From CAYSCW01 sp964429795 (GTDB lineage: Bacteria > Acidobacteriota > Aminicenantia > Aminicenantales > Aminicenantaceae), in the NCBI GenBank assembly GCA_964429795.1, contig CAYSCW010000013.1, positions 12,734 through 76,733 on the forward strand: a DNA stretch of 64,000 bases, in the 5' to 3' direction. Below are positions 35,805-43,650 of the stretch, in pieces. Every line of letters begins with the position of its first letter. Position 1 is the stretch's first letter. The notes below the pieces were generated by a model that was not told where the DNA came from, ran no database searches, and worked only from the letters and a program-made list of their open reading frames with translations. The translations under genes and the position numbers were made by a program.

Positions 35805-38081
35805 TCACTTTTTCTTTTTCTTGTTTTTCTCTTTAAGTGCTGCCAAGACCTTTTCAGGTGTGATAGGAAGACCTTTGATACTGACCCCTGTTGCATGGTA
35901 CACAGCATTTCCTAAGGCGCCCGCTGTGGGATTGGTCAGCCCCTCCCCCGCTTCCTTCGCTCCAAAAGGCCCTTCTGGTTCGTAGGTCTCCACTTCAAAA
36001 ACATTTGTCTCTGGCATCTCCGTTGTCCTTAAAATCTTGTAATCCACTAGATTCGGGTTCAAAATTTTCCCTTCATCCATGGGGAGATCCTCTGTGAATC
36101 CATACCCTGCTGCCATGGCAATGGCTCCCTCGAGCTGGCCTTTGACTCCTATGGGATTGATGACCTGCCCGCAGTCATGGGCGGTCACACAGTTCTTGAG
36201 TGAAATTTTTCCTGTATCTGGATCGACTTCTGCCTCTACGGCCTGGACGCCGAAGCTGTAAGCTGGAGAAATCATGCCTTTCCGGTGCGGAGTGTAATGC
36301 CCCCGTGCGATGATAGGTTGACCGTCTTTTCCCCTAATCGCCTCCTTGACTATATCAAAATAGGAGATGCCTCGTTCAGGCCGCGCTATGAGGTGGATCC
36401 ATCGGTCTTTTATATCCATGTCATAGACAATATTCGGCGAAAGTTTCGCGGCGGCAAATTCCAAAAGTTGCCGCTTGGCGTCCGAAGCAGCCATCTTGAC
36501 AGCGTTTCCCTGCATGAGTGTCTCACGACTTCCCCATGCACCGAGATCGACTGGGCAATTCTCCGTATCGCCCATATGGAGCCTGATGTCCTCGACGCGC
36601 ACTCCTAGCTCTTCAGCACAGATCATGGCCATTGTGGTATTCGATCCCTGTCCCATATCCTGGGAACCAACGTAGAGGTCTACCTTTCCGTCGATATTTA
36701 TTTGAATGACCGCTGATGAAAAGGCATAAGGAGTATCAAACCAGTTAAAGATTCCTCCGGACATGAATCCGTAAGCCGCAATGCCAATGCCTCTATTCGG
36801 AGGAAGCTCCCCTCTCGATTTGATCCACTCCTCGACCTTGTCGAGACACTGATTGATGCCACAACTCTGAATGTATGCCTGGCCAGGCACCTCGTAACCG
36901 GGGTACATGACGTTCTTCCGTCTTAATTCTATGGGATCAATTCCCAGCTCATCCGCGATGAGGTCAATCTGGGTCTCCGCACAGAAGATAGCCTGGGGTG
37001 CTCCAAAGCCCCTCATGGCTGAAGTTGGAGCTGTATTTGTGTAAACTCTGTATCCATCGTACCTGTAGCTCGGCCAGACATATGGAAATGCCTGGAAAAA
37101 TCCAGTCAAATACAGAGCTGTCGCGCCCATGGCCGTGTAGGCGCCCCCCTCTGTGAAGACTCGAGCTTCTTTGGCCAGAAAGCTCCCATCTTTCTTGACA
37201 CCGCTCCTCAGGTAATAAAACATGGGGGTGCGCCGTTTAGTCGCCATAAACTCTTCTTCACGGCTCAGGACAATTTTGACGGGCTTGCAAACCTTCATGG
37301 ACAAGAGCGAGCTGCAGAATTGAGCAGAATCGAGCTCGAACTTGCTACCAAATCCTCCGCCAGTGTACCTCGAAATCACTCTCACATCATTCTCTCTCAT
37401 TCCAAGTATCCAAGCCAACAGAACCTGGATGTAATAATGGGATTGGGTTGAAGTGTAAACGGTTAATTTCCCTTCAGGGGTATAGCTGGCGACCGCGCAG
37501 TGGGTCTCCATACACACATGGGCTTGTGACGAGCATCTGAACCAGTCCTCCCGAATATAGTCTGCCGCTCGAAAGGCTTCGTCCACATCGCCCCACTCGA
37601 TATGTCGGGTGACGTTTATGTTCCTTTCGGCATGCTCGTGGATGAGAGGAGCTCCCTCTTTTATGGCTTCAAGCTGCTCAAAGACTGCTGGTAAAGGTTC
37701 GTATTCAACCTCGATTAAATCCAGAGCTTCCTCGGCTTTATCCTCATCAATCGCAGCCACTGCTGCAACGGGTTCACCAATATAACGAACTTTATCTCTG
37801 GCAAGGATCTCCTCATCACAGAGCTCCTTATAACGCCTCCATATGCCTTGTTTGATGCCAAGAGTGTCTTGACCGGTAACAACAGCTTTAACTCCAGGTA
37901 AGCTTTCAGCTTTAATCACACTTATATTGAGAATTTTTGCATGGGCGTAGGGGCTTCTTAAGATTTTGCCATGCAACATGTGAGGCAAGGAGATATCAAA
38001 AGTGTACCTGGCCCTCCCTGTAACCTTTGCAATTCCATCGATGTTGTGAACCGGTGTATTGATGACGTTATATTTCTTCAT
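35805..38081 (-). CDS. Molybdenum hydroxylase large (Mo-binding) subunit, xanthine dehydrogenase family
   Basis: The 758-residue subunit has the N-terminal aldehyde-oxidase hammerhead domain (DGIAKVTGRARYTFDISLPH) and the Moco-binding domain. The latter shows GGFGSKFE, TSAMRGFGAPQAIF, VGSQDMGQGSNTTMAMICAE and the catalytic Glu region FGAKEAGEGLTNPTAGALGN. The CODH signature AYRCSFR is absent, so it is not a CO dehydrogenase. It would hydroxylate an N-heterocycle, aldehyde or aromatic CoA, but the substrate cannot be told. The ATGA overlap of 4 bp with the Fe-S subunit gene shows coupling. The tail is lysine-rich. Confidence 0.92.
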   Translation of the reverse strand: MKKYNVINTPVHNIDGIAKVTGRARYTFDISLPHMLHGKILRSPYAHAKILNISVIKAESLPGVKAVVTGQDTLGIKQGIWRRYKELCDEEILARDKVRYIGEPVAAVAAIDEDKAEEALDLIEVEYEPLPAVFEQLEAIKEGAPLIHEHAERNINVTRHIEWGDVDEAFRAADYIREDWFRCSSQAHVCMETHCAVASYTPEGKLTVYTSTQSHYYIQVLLAWILGMRENDVRVISRYTGGGFGSKFELDSAQFCSSLLSMKVCKPVKIVLSREEEFMATKRRTPMFYYLRSGVKKDGSFLAKEARVFTEGGAYTAMGATALYLTGFFQAFPYVWPSYRYDGYRVYTNTAPTSAMRGFGAPQAIFCAETQIDLIADELGIDPIELRRKNVMYPGYEVPGQAYIQSCGINQCLDKVEEWIKSRGELPPNRGIGIAAYGFMSGGIFNWFDTPYAFSSAVIQINIDGKVDLYVGSQDMGQGSNTTMAMICAEELGVRVEDIRLHMGDTENCPVDLGAWGSRETLMQGNAVKMAASDAKRQLLEFAAAKLSPNIVYDMDIKDRWIHLIARPERGISYFDIVKEAIRGKDGQPIIARGHYTPHRKGMISPAYSFGVQAVEAEVDPDTGKISLKNCVTAHDCGQVINPIGVKGQLEGAIAMAAGYGFTEDLPMDEGKILNPNLVDYKILRTTEMPETNVFEVETYEPEGPFGAKEAGEGLTNPTAGALGNAVYHATGVSIKGLPITPEKVLAALKEKNKKKKK

Positions 38082-38563
38082 CGGTCATCCTCCTTGTACT
38101 TCCCTTCAGCCACTGCTTTTATGGCTCGGATAATGCTGTTATATCCGGTGCAGCGACAGAGATTGCCGTGAATTCCCTCTTTGATATCCTCCTTTGTGGG
38201 ATCTGGATTTTTATTCAATAACGCTGTGGCCGACATCAACATTCCTGATGTACAAAAACCACATTGATAGGCACCGTGATCCAGGAATGACCTTTGAAGC
38301 GGACTGAGTTTCCCCTTATCCTGCAATCCTTCGACAGTGCTCACTTGAGCGCCATCGGCCTGCATTGCAAGGACAGAGCACGACTTGACTGACTCTCCAT
38401 TGAGCAGGACCGTGCATGCATGACAAGCACCTGTATTGCAGCCCCTTTTCGTACCGGTCAGCCCCAGCTCATCCCTTAGCACTTCGACCAGAAGTTTTTT
38501 GGGCTTGATATATAGTTCGTGATATTCATTATTAACGGTTATGCGCAACAACTTCTTTTCCAT
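38078..38563 (-). CDS. Molybdenum hydroxylase [2Fe-2S] subunit
   Basis: The 161-residue small subunit carries the plant-type cluster ligands C42, C47, C50 and C62 (GCNTGACHACTVLLNGESVKSC split over the binding loop). It also carries the second helical cluster: C101-G-F-C104 (YQCGFCTSGM) and C136-R-C138 (NLCRCTGYNSI). It passes electrons from Moco to FAD. It is placed between the FAD subunit (3 bp upstream) and the Mo subunit (4-bp overlap). AGGAGG ribosome-binding site. Confidence 0.95.
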   Translation of the reverse strand: MEKKLLRITVNNEYHELYIKPKKLLVEVLRDELGLTGTKRGCNTGACHACTVLLNGESVKSCSVLAMQADGAQVSTVEGLQDKGKLSPLQRSFLDHGAYQCGFCTSGMLMSATALLNKNPDPTKEDIKEGIHGNLCRCTGYNSIIRAIKAVAEGKYKEDDR

Positions 38564-38566
38564 GAG

Positions 38567-39457
38567 TCAGGCCTCCTCTCTGGCCAATCCCATTGCCTGC
38601 TTCCATGCTTTTCCCAACATCCTTCTTGTGAGCACATTGACCAACTGCTTCCTGTAAGACTCGGTGGCATGAATATCGTCAACAGGATCTGCCTCTTTTG
38701 AGGCTACCTCCCCGACGTTTTTGAGCAGTTGGTCATCCATTTTTTTTCCCACTAAAAGCTTCTCAGCCTCTCTAGCTCTCGCAGGCGCAGGAGCAGCAGC
38801 TCCGAGGACAATTCGCGTATCCTTGCAACTTAAGCCATCCTCATCCAGAGTAATAGAAGCCGCAACTGAAACGATTGGCTGGTCGTTTTTAATGATATTG
38901 AATTTTTCATAGGTCACTGCTGTCTTGGAGGGGATTGGAGGGATCTGAATCTCAAGAAGGAGCTCGTCCTCCTCGAGGGCTGTCTCGAAGTAATCGATAA
39001 AGAATTCTTCAAGAGGAAGAGTCCGTTCTCTCTCTTTATTCGCAACTTTCACTTTGCCATTCAGAGCGATAAACACGGGTCCGGGATCACCTGCGGGATC
39101 TCCATGAGCAAGGTTTCCTCCGATCGTTCCCCAGTTTCGTGTCTGAATAGAAGCTATATTTTGTTCCATCTCCACTAACAGGGGATAATGCTTTTTGACC
39201 AGGAGTGAGGTCTCTACTGTTCTGTGCGAGGTTGTGGCTCCAATCCTTAATCCCTCCTTCTTATCAAATTGAATATAATTGAGCTCATCGAGGTGTTTGA
39301 TGTCGATGAGGCACTCTGGAGCAACCAATCCCTGGCGCATCAGGATAAGCAATGACTGCCCTCCGCATATAATCTTATAGTCATCTTTATGCTGCTCGAT
39401 GAGCTCGAGAGCTTCCTTGGCAGTGCTGGCCCTTAAATATTTGAAGTCATGGATCAT
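38567..39457 (-). CDS. Molybdenum hydroxylase FAD-binding subunit
   Basis: The 296-residue medium subunit has the CO-dehydrogenase-flavoprotein N-terminal PCMH FAD fold: FKYLRASTAKEALELIEQHK, IICGGQSLLILMR, and RNWGTIGGNLAHGDPAGDPG, which binds the pyrophosphate. The C-terminal CODH-flav-C domain follows (IVLGAAAPAPARAREAEKLL). It transfers electrons to NAD or another acceptor. The start overlaps the upstream small Cys-rich gene by 11 bp. Confidence 0.94.
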   Translation of the reverse strand: MIHDFKYLRASTAKEALELIEQHKDDYKIICGGQSLLILMRQGLVAPECLIDIKHLDELNYIQFDKKEGLRIGATTSHRTVETSLLVKKHYPLLVEMEQNIASIQTRNWGTIGGNLAHGDPAGDPGPVFIALNGKVKVANKERERTLPLEEFFIDYFETALEEDELLLEIQIPPIPSKTAVTYEKFNIIKNDQPIVSVAASITLDEDGLSCKDTRIVLGAAAPAPARAREAEKLLVGKKMDDQLLKNVGEVASKEADPVDDIHATESYRKQLVNVLTRRMLGKAWKQAMGLAREEA

Positions 39458-39701
39458 TTTTTGCCCTTTCAGCGAAATGATTAAGTATGAGCCAAGATGG
39501 GCTTGGGGGGAGGACGGATGGCATCTCGAATTTTTCTTTCAACCGGATTGCTCGCGATTTTCTTTTGGCCTGCTCTTTCGGATTTCCCAAATATCCCCGA
39601 TACTTGGTATAAAAACAGAGGTAATAATGCCGCCCTCTATATTGAGGGCACTCCCGGCATAACTCTTTGGAAAACGGACAAATCATTTTAATCTTTGCCA
39701 A
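39447..39701 (-). CDS. Small Cys-rich protein leading the molybdenum hydroxylase operon
   Basis: This 84-residue basic protein has clustered cysteines (MICPFSKELCRECPQYRGRH, then YLCFYTKYRGYL) that suggest a metal or Fe-S site. I start it at TTG 39701 with GGGGAG upstream; ATG 39686 is an alternative. It overlaps the FAD subunit gene by 11 bp, so it is the first operon gene. I know similar short proteins beside anaerobe enzymes but no established function. Confidence 0.7.
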   Translation of the reverse strand: MAKIKMICPFSKELCRECPQYRGRHYYLCFYTKYRGYLGNPKEQAKRKSRAIRLKEKFEMPSVLPPSPSWLILNHFAERAKNDP

Positions 39702-39972
39702 AGACTCTCTCCCCTAAAGAATCATGTTTTCCTGATAACCTTATCAAAGCGTAACCGTAACCTTGATTCCCGCAAGCAAGATAATCAAAAGAAGAAGCCT
39801 TTGTCAAGGATGACCTCCTGGGGTTCCCCAAAGAATTTCAGGGGTCGAATAAGCTGAGTTGCATATTCTGTTTTTTAAGCATTTAGTTAAAGCCTTCTAA
39901 GCCCTTCTGACGGCCAAATAACAACTCCCGAATACCATCCCCCTCCCCAGCAAGAGAATAAAAACGAAAATC

Positions 39973-40260
39973 AGGTTATGTTATAAAAACATTTAGAACC
40001 TATTAGGGGTCAGACTTTGCTTATCTTTGAGGTCAGAGGTGAATATTTTTCATGATCCTCTCTTTGCCCGGGAGGAGAGGTCTGGGTGATTTGCGGCTCT
40101 TTTGGCACCTCGAACGTCCTCAGGGCCACATTCCCACACTCCCCTGCCCTCCTTGACATCTTTTTGCGTCGTGATTTACAATTCCCCACGATGGTTAGAT
40201 GGGAAAATAAAGACAAAGATTCACAGTCGGACATCGCTCGTGAAAAGGAATTTCCTATCC
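39973..40260. repeat. Dispersed repeat family R1, copy 1
   Basis: It starts AGGTTATGTTATAAAAAC, then TTAGGGGTCAGAC, then GAGGTCAGAGGTGAATATTT, CTTTGCCCGGGAGGA and GGGTGATTTGCGGCTC, ending near GAAAAGGAATTTC. The same blocks occur in the same order at 46849-47264, where about 150 extra bases lie between the second and third blocks. It probably derives from a mobile element. Confidence 0.75.
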
Positions 40261-40298
40261 CTCATTTTTATTAGCATCATAGCCTGGCAGTTTTTCCA

Positions 40299-41174
40299 AT
40301 GTTTTCAGACATATCAAAAGTTTTCGTTATTCTTATTTTTCTTGCTCTTTCGCTTTTTTTACTATTTAAAAAGATATTTAAGATCCATTTCCATTACGAA
40401 TCCTACCTCAATTACACGTGGACATTTTCCTTAATATTCGCCACATCAGAGGCTATCTCCTTCGAAATAGCCATGTGGATTCTGGCGGTTCTCTGTTTTA
40501 TGGCCTTGCGAGAGTATTTTACTCTGGTGGACATCAGATTGCAGGATCGGTTTGGTATCATGGGAGCTTATCTTTCGATTCCGTTCATGATTATTTTTAT
40601 CCAGTTCGACTACTATGGAATGTTCATCATCTCAATTCCTGTTTATGCTTTTCTTGGCATCCCCTTCCTTGTAACGTTAGGAGGAAAGGAGATCAAAGGG
40701 ACTCTTCTGTCTATAGGAATTATTGACTTAGGGCTATTTCTTCTCGTTTACTGCATCGGCCACATTGGCTACCTGTCGCTTTTTTCCACATGGTGGGCAA
40801 TCATGCTGATTCTCAATGTAGCCATCTGTGACCTTATCGCCATCCTGATGAGGAAAAGGAAGAATCATCGCTGGAGTAATGTCTTAATCCAGTATTTCAT
40901 CTCGGCTCCGATTACTATCATCCTCACTCTAGCTCTATCATATTGGACAAGGATACCATGGCTCCACGATATATTTCTGGGGATCTTAATTCCCGCACTA
41001 GTAGCTATCGGACGTCATACCATAAGATATATTGAGAAGGATCTTGGAATCAGCCGAGATCAACTCCTCCCAGGAAAAGGCCAGGTGATAGACAACCTCA
41101 GGTCACTCCTTTATGCGGCACCGGTGATATTCCATTACCTCCGGTATTTTTCCATGAGATCCGATGCTTTCTGA
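40299..41174 (+). CDS. CdsA-like phosphatidate cytidylyltransferase family protein
   Basis: The 291-residue protein has about eight transmembrane helices. The C-terminus IEKDLGISRDQLLPGKGQVI, followed by DNLRSLLYAAPVIFHYLRYF, matches the CDP-diglyceride synthase signature region (KRDxGIKD..LPGHGGxxDRxDS). GHGG is GKGQ here and the last D-R-x-D is D-N-L-R. It would make CDP-diacylglycerol or a CDP-activated relative. It is the first gene of a four-gene lipid operon, overlapping the next by 11 bp. The altered motif makes the exact substrate uncertain. Confidence 0.78.
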   Translation: MFSDISKVFVILIFLALSLFLLFKKIFKIHFHYESYLNYTWTFSLIFATSEAISFEIAMWILAVLCFMALREYFTLVDIRLQDRFGIMGAYLSIPFMIIFIQFDYYGMFIISIPVYAFLGIPFLVTLGGKEIKGTLLSIGIIDLGLFLLVYCIGHIGYLSLFSTWWAIMLILNVAICDLIAILMRKRKNHRWSNVLIQYFISAPITIILTLALSYWTRIPWLHDIFLGILIPALVAIGRHTIRYIEKDLGISRDQLLPGKGQVIDNLRSLLYAAPVIFHYLRYFSMRSDAF

Positions 41175-42612
41175 AATGAAGAAGTTCGCCAGCCTATTTT
41201 GCGTACGAGTTTTGACTCATCTGTTTCTGCTAAGGCCATTTTTGAAGTTATTTTTCGGAGTTAATGTCACTGGAAGAAAGAACTTAGCCTCTCTGGACCA
41301 GTATATTATTATCGCCAACCATAACAGCCATCTTGACATTCTGCTACTGTTCTATATTCTTCCGATTAAACATATCCTGACGACTCATCCTGTTGCAGCC
41401 GAAGAATATTTCTCTAAATGGAAGGTCCTATTCAAGCTGGTAAATTACCTCTTCAGTCCAATCTGGATCGTGAGAGGCCAGGAAATTGATGATCCTCTGA
41501 AGGGAATGAAAGAAGTGTTGAGTTCAGAGCATAACATCATCATTTTTCCTGAGGGAACGAGAGGAGTTCCTGGACAGATAGTAAGATTCAAGACCGGAGT
41601 TGGCAGGCTGGCCGTAGAATATCGGAACCTTCCGATTATTCCTGTTTTTCTCTCAGGCCCTGAGAAATCATTCCCCAAAAAAAGCACCATCCCGATGCCC
41701 ATATGGAATAATGTCACCATTGGCCCTCCTCAAATATTCAAGGGAGAAAACCAGGATATCACATCTTCCCTAGAAAAGATGATCCGGGAGTTATCCGAGT
41801 CTGAGACTGCAAAAAGACACAGGAGATACAAACGACTCAAGCCTGCATTCACGTTTGCAGTGTTGGGGATCGACGGTTCAGGAAAGAGTACCCTTTCCAG
41901 AATGGTATCGAAAAAGCTCTCGGATAACTTTCGTGTTTGCCTGGTCAGTGACAACCTGGAATTCTACGAAAATGAGAATCAAAAAGAACTTCAGCCTCTA
42001 CTTACCGAAAAAGTTAGAGAAGGATTGGGCAGATATGCAAAGACTGCAAAATCACTGAAGCAGTACAAGATTCCAAAGCTGGCCGAGCTTCTGCTCAGGG
42101 ACCATATTATGGGTGAAGTGCAGAGATGGTATACACCTGATATTATTGTCCAAGATGGATGTCCTTTAATCAACCTGGCAGCATGGGCAAAATTATACAG
42201 GGAGGAATATTTCGACACTGAGGTATGCTCCAAGGCAATTAGGATTCTTACGGGCAAGAGGGAAGCAATCAGAAAAGATGACCCCATATTTGCAAAGTTT
42301 CATGAGCTGACTGCTCTTAGGCGCTTCAGGCTTGATCATATGAGACTCCCAGATGCCGTAATCATGCTTGATGTGGCACCAGCTGTTTCAATCCAAAGAA
42401 TCAAGAACAGAGGCAAGCAAAGGCAGGTTCATGAAACAGAGGAAAAGTTAGCTAAACTGCGTGAAGGCTACCTCTTGGTAACTCAGGTCGTAGAAAAAGA
42501 ATTCAATATCCCGACGCGTATTCTTGATGGAGAGTCAGAAATCGATAAAGTGACAGCATCAGCTATAGAATTCGTCAAAGCCTCAAGCCTAAGGGAACCT
42601 GAATATGAGTAA
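41164..42612 (+). CDS. PlsC-type acyltransferase fused to P-loop (thymidylate-kinase-like) kinase
   Basis: The 482-residue protein has two domains. Residues about 20-215 are a 1-acyl-glycerol-phosphate acyltransferase: H-x4-D motif (NHNSHLD, 52-58) and EGTR (130-133), with PIIPVFLSG later. Residues about 228-475 are a P-loop kinase: Walker A GIDGSGKST (235-243), a later PDIIVQDGCPLINL block, and PDAVIMLDVAPAVSIQRIKN, as in thymidylate or dNMP kinases. The fused kinase may phosphorylate a lipid head or acyl precursor. The gene overlaps its neighbours by 11 and 8 bp, so it is co-translated with a CdsA-like and a diacylglycerol-kinase-like protein. The fusion is uncommon. Confidence 0.82.
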   Translation: MLSEMKKFASLFCVRVLTHLFLLRPFLKLFFGVNVTGRKNLASLDQYIIIANHNSHLDILLLFYILPIKHILTTHPVAAEEYFSKWKVLFKLVNYLFSPIWIVRGQEIDDPLKGMKEVLSSEHNIIIFPEGTRGVPGQIVRFKTGVGRLAVEYRNLPIIPVFLSGPEKSFPKKSTIPMPIWNNVTIGPPQIFKGENQDITSSLEKMIRELSESETAKRHRRYKRLKPAFTFAVLGIDGSGKSTLSRMVSKKLSDNFRVCLVSDNLEFYENENQKELQPLLTEKVREGLGRYAKTAKSLKQYKIPKLAELLLRDHIMGEVQRWYTPDIIVQDGCPLINLAAWAKLYREEYFDTEVCSKAIRILTGKREAIRKDDPIFAKFHELTALRRFRLDHMRLPDAVIMLDVAPAVSIQRIKNRGKQRQVHETEEKLAKLREGYLLVTQVVEKEFNIPTRILDGESEIDKVTASAIEFVKASSLREPEYE

Positions 42613-43603
42613 TAGCAAGATTGAAGTCATTGCAACAACGATGTCCGGCTCAATCAAAGACTGGAGGAAGATCCACAGAATAGTTCCCCTGTTCAAAAAA
42701 CATGGAAGAGAAGATGTCTCTCTCCATGCTGTTGATAGCCATGCAGAGGCCATGAAACTAACCCATGACCTTATTTTGGAGGGAAGGAGAACCATAATAT
42801 CGGCCGGTGGTTCTGGCACTTTTAACAGAGTTCTTGAGGGATGCATTGACTCCAATGTTGGACTTAGGAACATTACTCTCGGTTTCCTCCGAAAAGGATC
42901 AGCCGATCTCATCGGAAAGACTCTAGGAATGCCTGATGACATAGAAAGTGCAATAAAGGTTTTTGTTGCGTCAATGGCTGAGAAAAGAATTGTGAAGTGT
43001 GATGTTATACAGGCAGTAAGTGGGGAAAAAGGCGTAAGGCCTCGCCACTTCGTGGGATATGGAGGAGCGGAAATTTTCGGAAGGGTTCCTCACTACACCG
43101 AGAATCGTTTAATCAAATATTACAAGGGCATTTTGGGCCAGTTGTTTGGTGATCTGGGTCCATTTTTTGTCGGCGCACTGTTATCCATTCTGGAGAAAGC
43201 AATCAAGCGGATTGGGAGCAAAAAGACATCGTGGAGTATAACAGTGGACAGCAAAGAGGTCTCACAAGGCTATTATCAAGCCATGATCATTGTGAACGGA
43301 GACCTTGGCTCCGATCTTCCTTTTGCAAAGTCAGTCCCGCTCGGCTCTGGAGATTTTTATCTATTCGCGATCAGGGACCTCGGACTGCTCAGCTTACCCG
43401 GTCAATTCAAGCATGCCTGGGATTCTTCCATCACAGATCGGCCAGAACTATGGGGATTTGAATCTTATCGTATTCAAAAGTTCCTGAAGATTGAACCTGA
43501 CAATAACAGGCCATTTACAGTCAATGTGGATGGTTCGACTATGATCTGCAGCTATTCAGCGACTTTCCAAATCGTCGATCACATAAACCTGATTTCAAAG
43601 TAA
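42605..43603 (+). CDS. Diacylglycerol-kinase-family lipid kinase with variant GGSGT motif
   Basis: This 332-residue protein has the DAGK_cat fold. The nucleotide loop is AGGSGTFNRVLEGC (67-80), where GGDGT is usual, so Asp is Ser (S70). Typical later blocks are LRNITLGFLRKGSADLIGKT (usually G-x-x-P-x-GTANDF), HFVGYGGAEIFGRV and YQAMIIVNGDLGSDLPFAKS. It should phosphorylate diacylglycerol or another lipid, although the changed loops leave activity open. It overlaps the PlsC-kinase gene by 8 bp. Confidence 0.78.
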   Translation: MSNSKIEVIATTMSGSIKDWRKIHRIVPLFKKHGREDVSLHAVDSHAEAMKLTHDLILEGRRTIISAGGSGTFNRVLEGCIDSNVGLRNITLGFLRKGSADLIGKTLGMPDDIESAIKVFVASMAEKRIVKCDVIQAVSGEKGVRPRHFVGYGGAEIFGRVPHYTENRLIKYYKGILGQLFGDLGPFFVGALLSILEKAIKRIGSKKTSWSITVDSKEVSQGYYQAMIIVNGDLGSDLPFAKSVPLGSGDFYLFAIRDLGLLSLPGQFKHAWDSSITDRPELWGFESYRIQKFLKIEPDNNRPFTVNVDGSTMICSYSATFQIVDHINLISK

Positions 43604-43650
43604 ATCAGGTCTTTAGGAAGAGCTTCGCGCCCAAAAAAGGAGCAAGTAAA

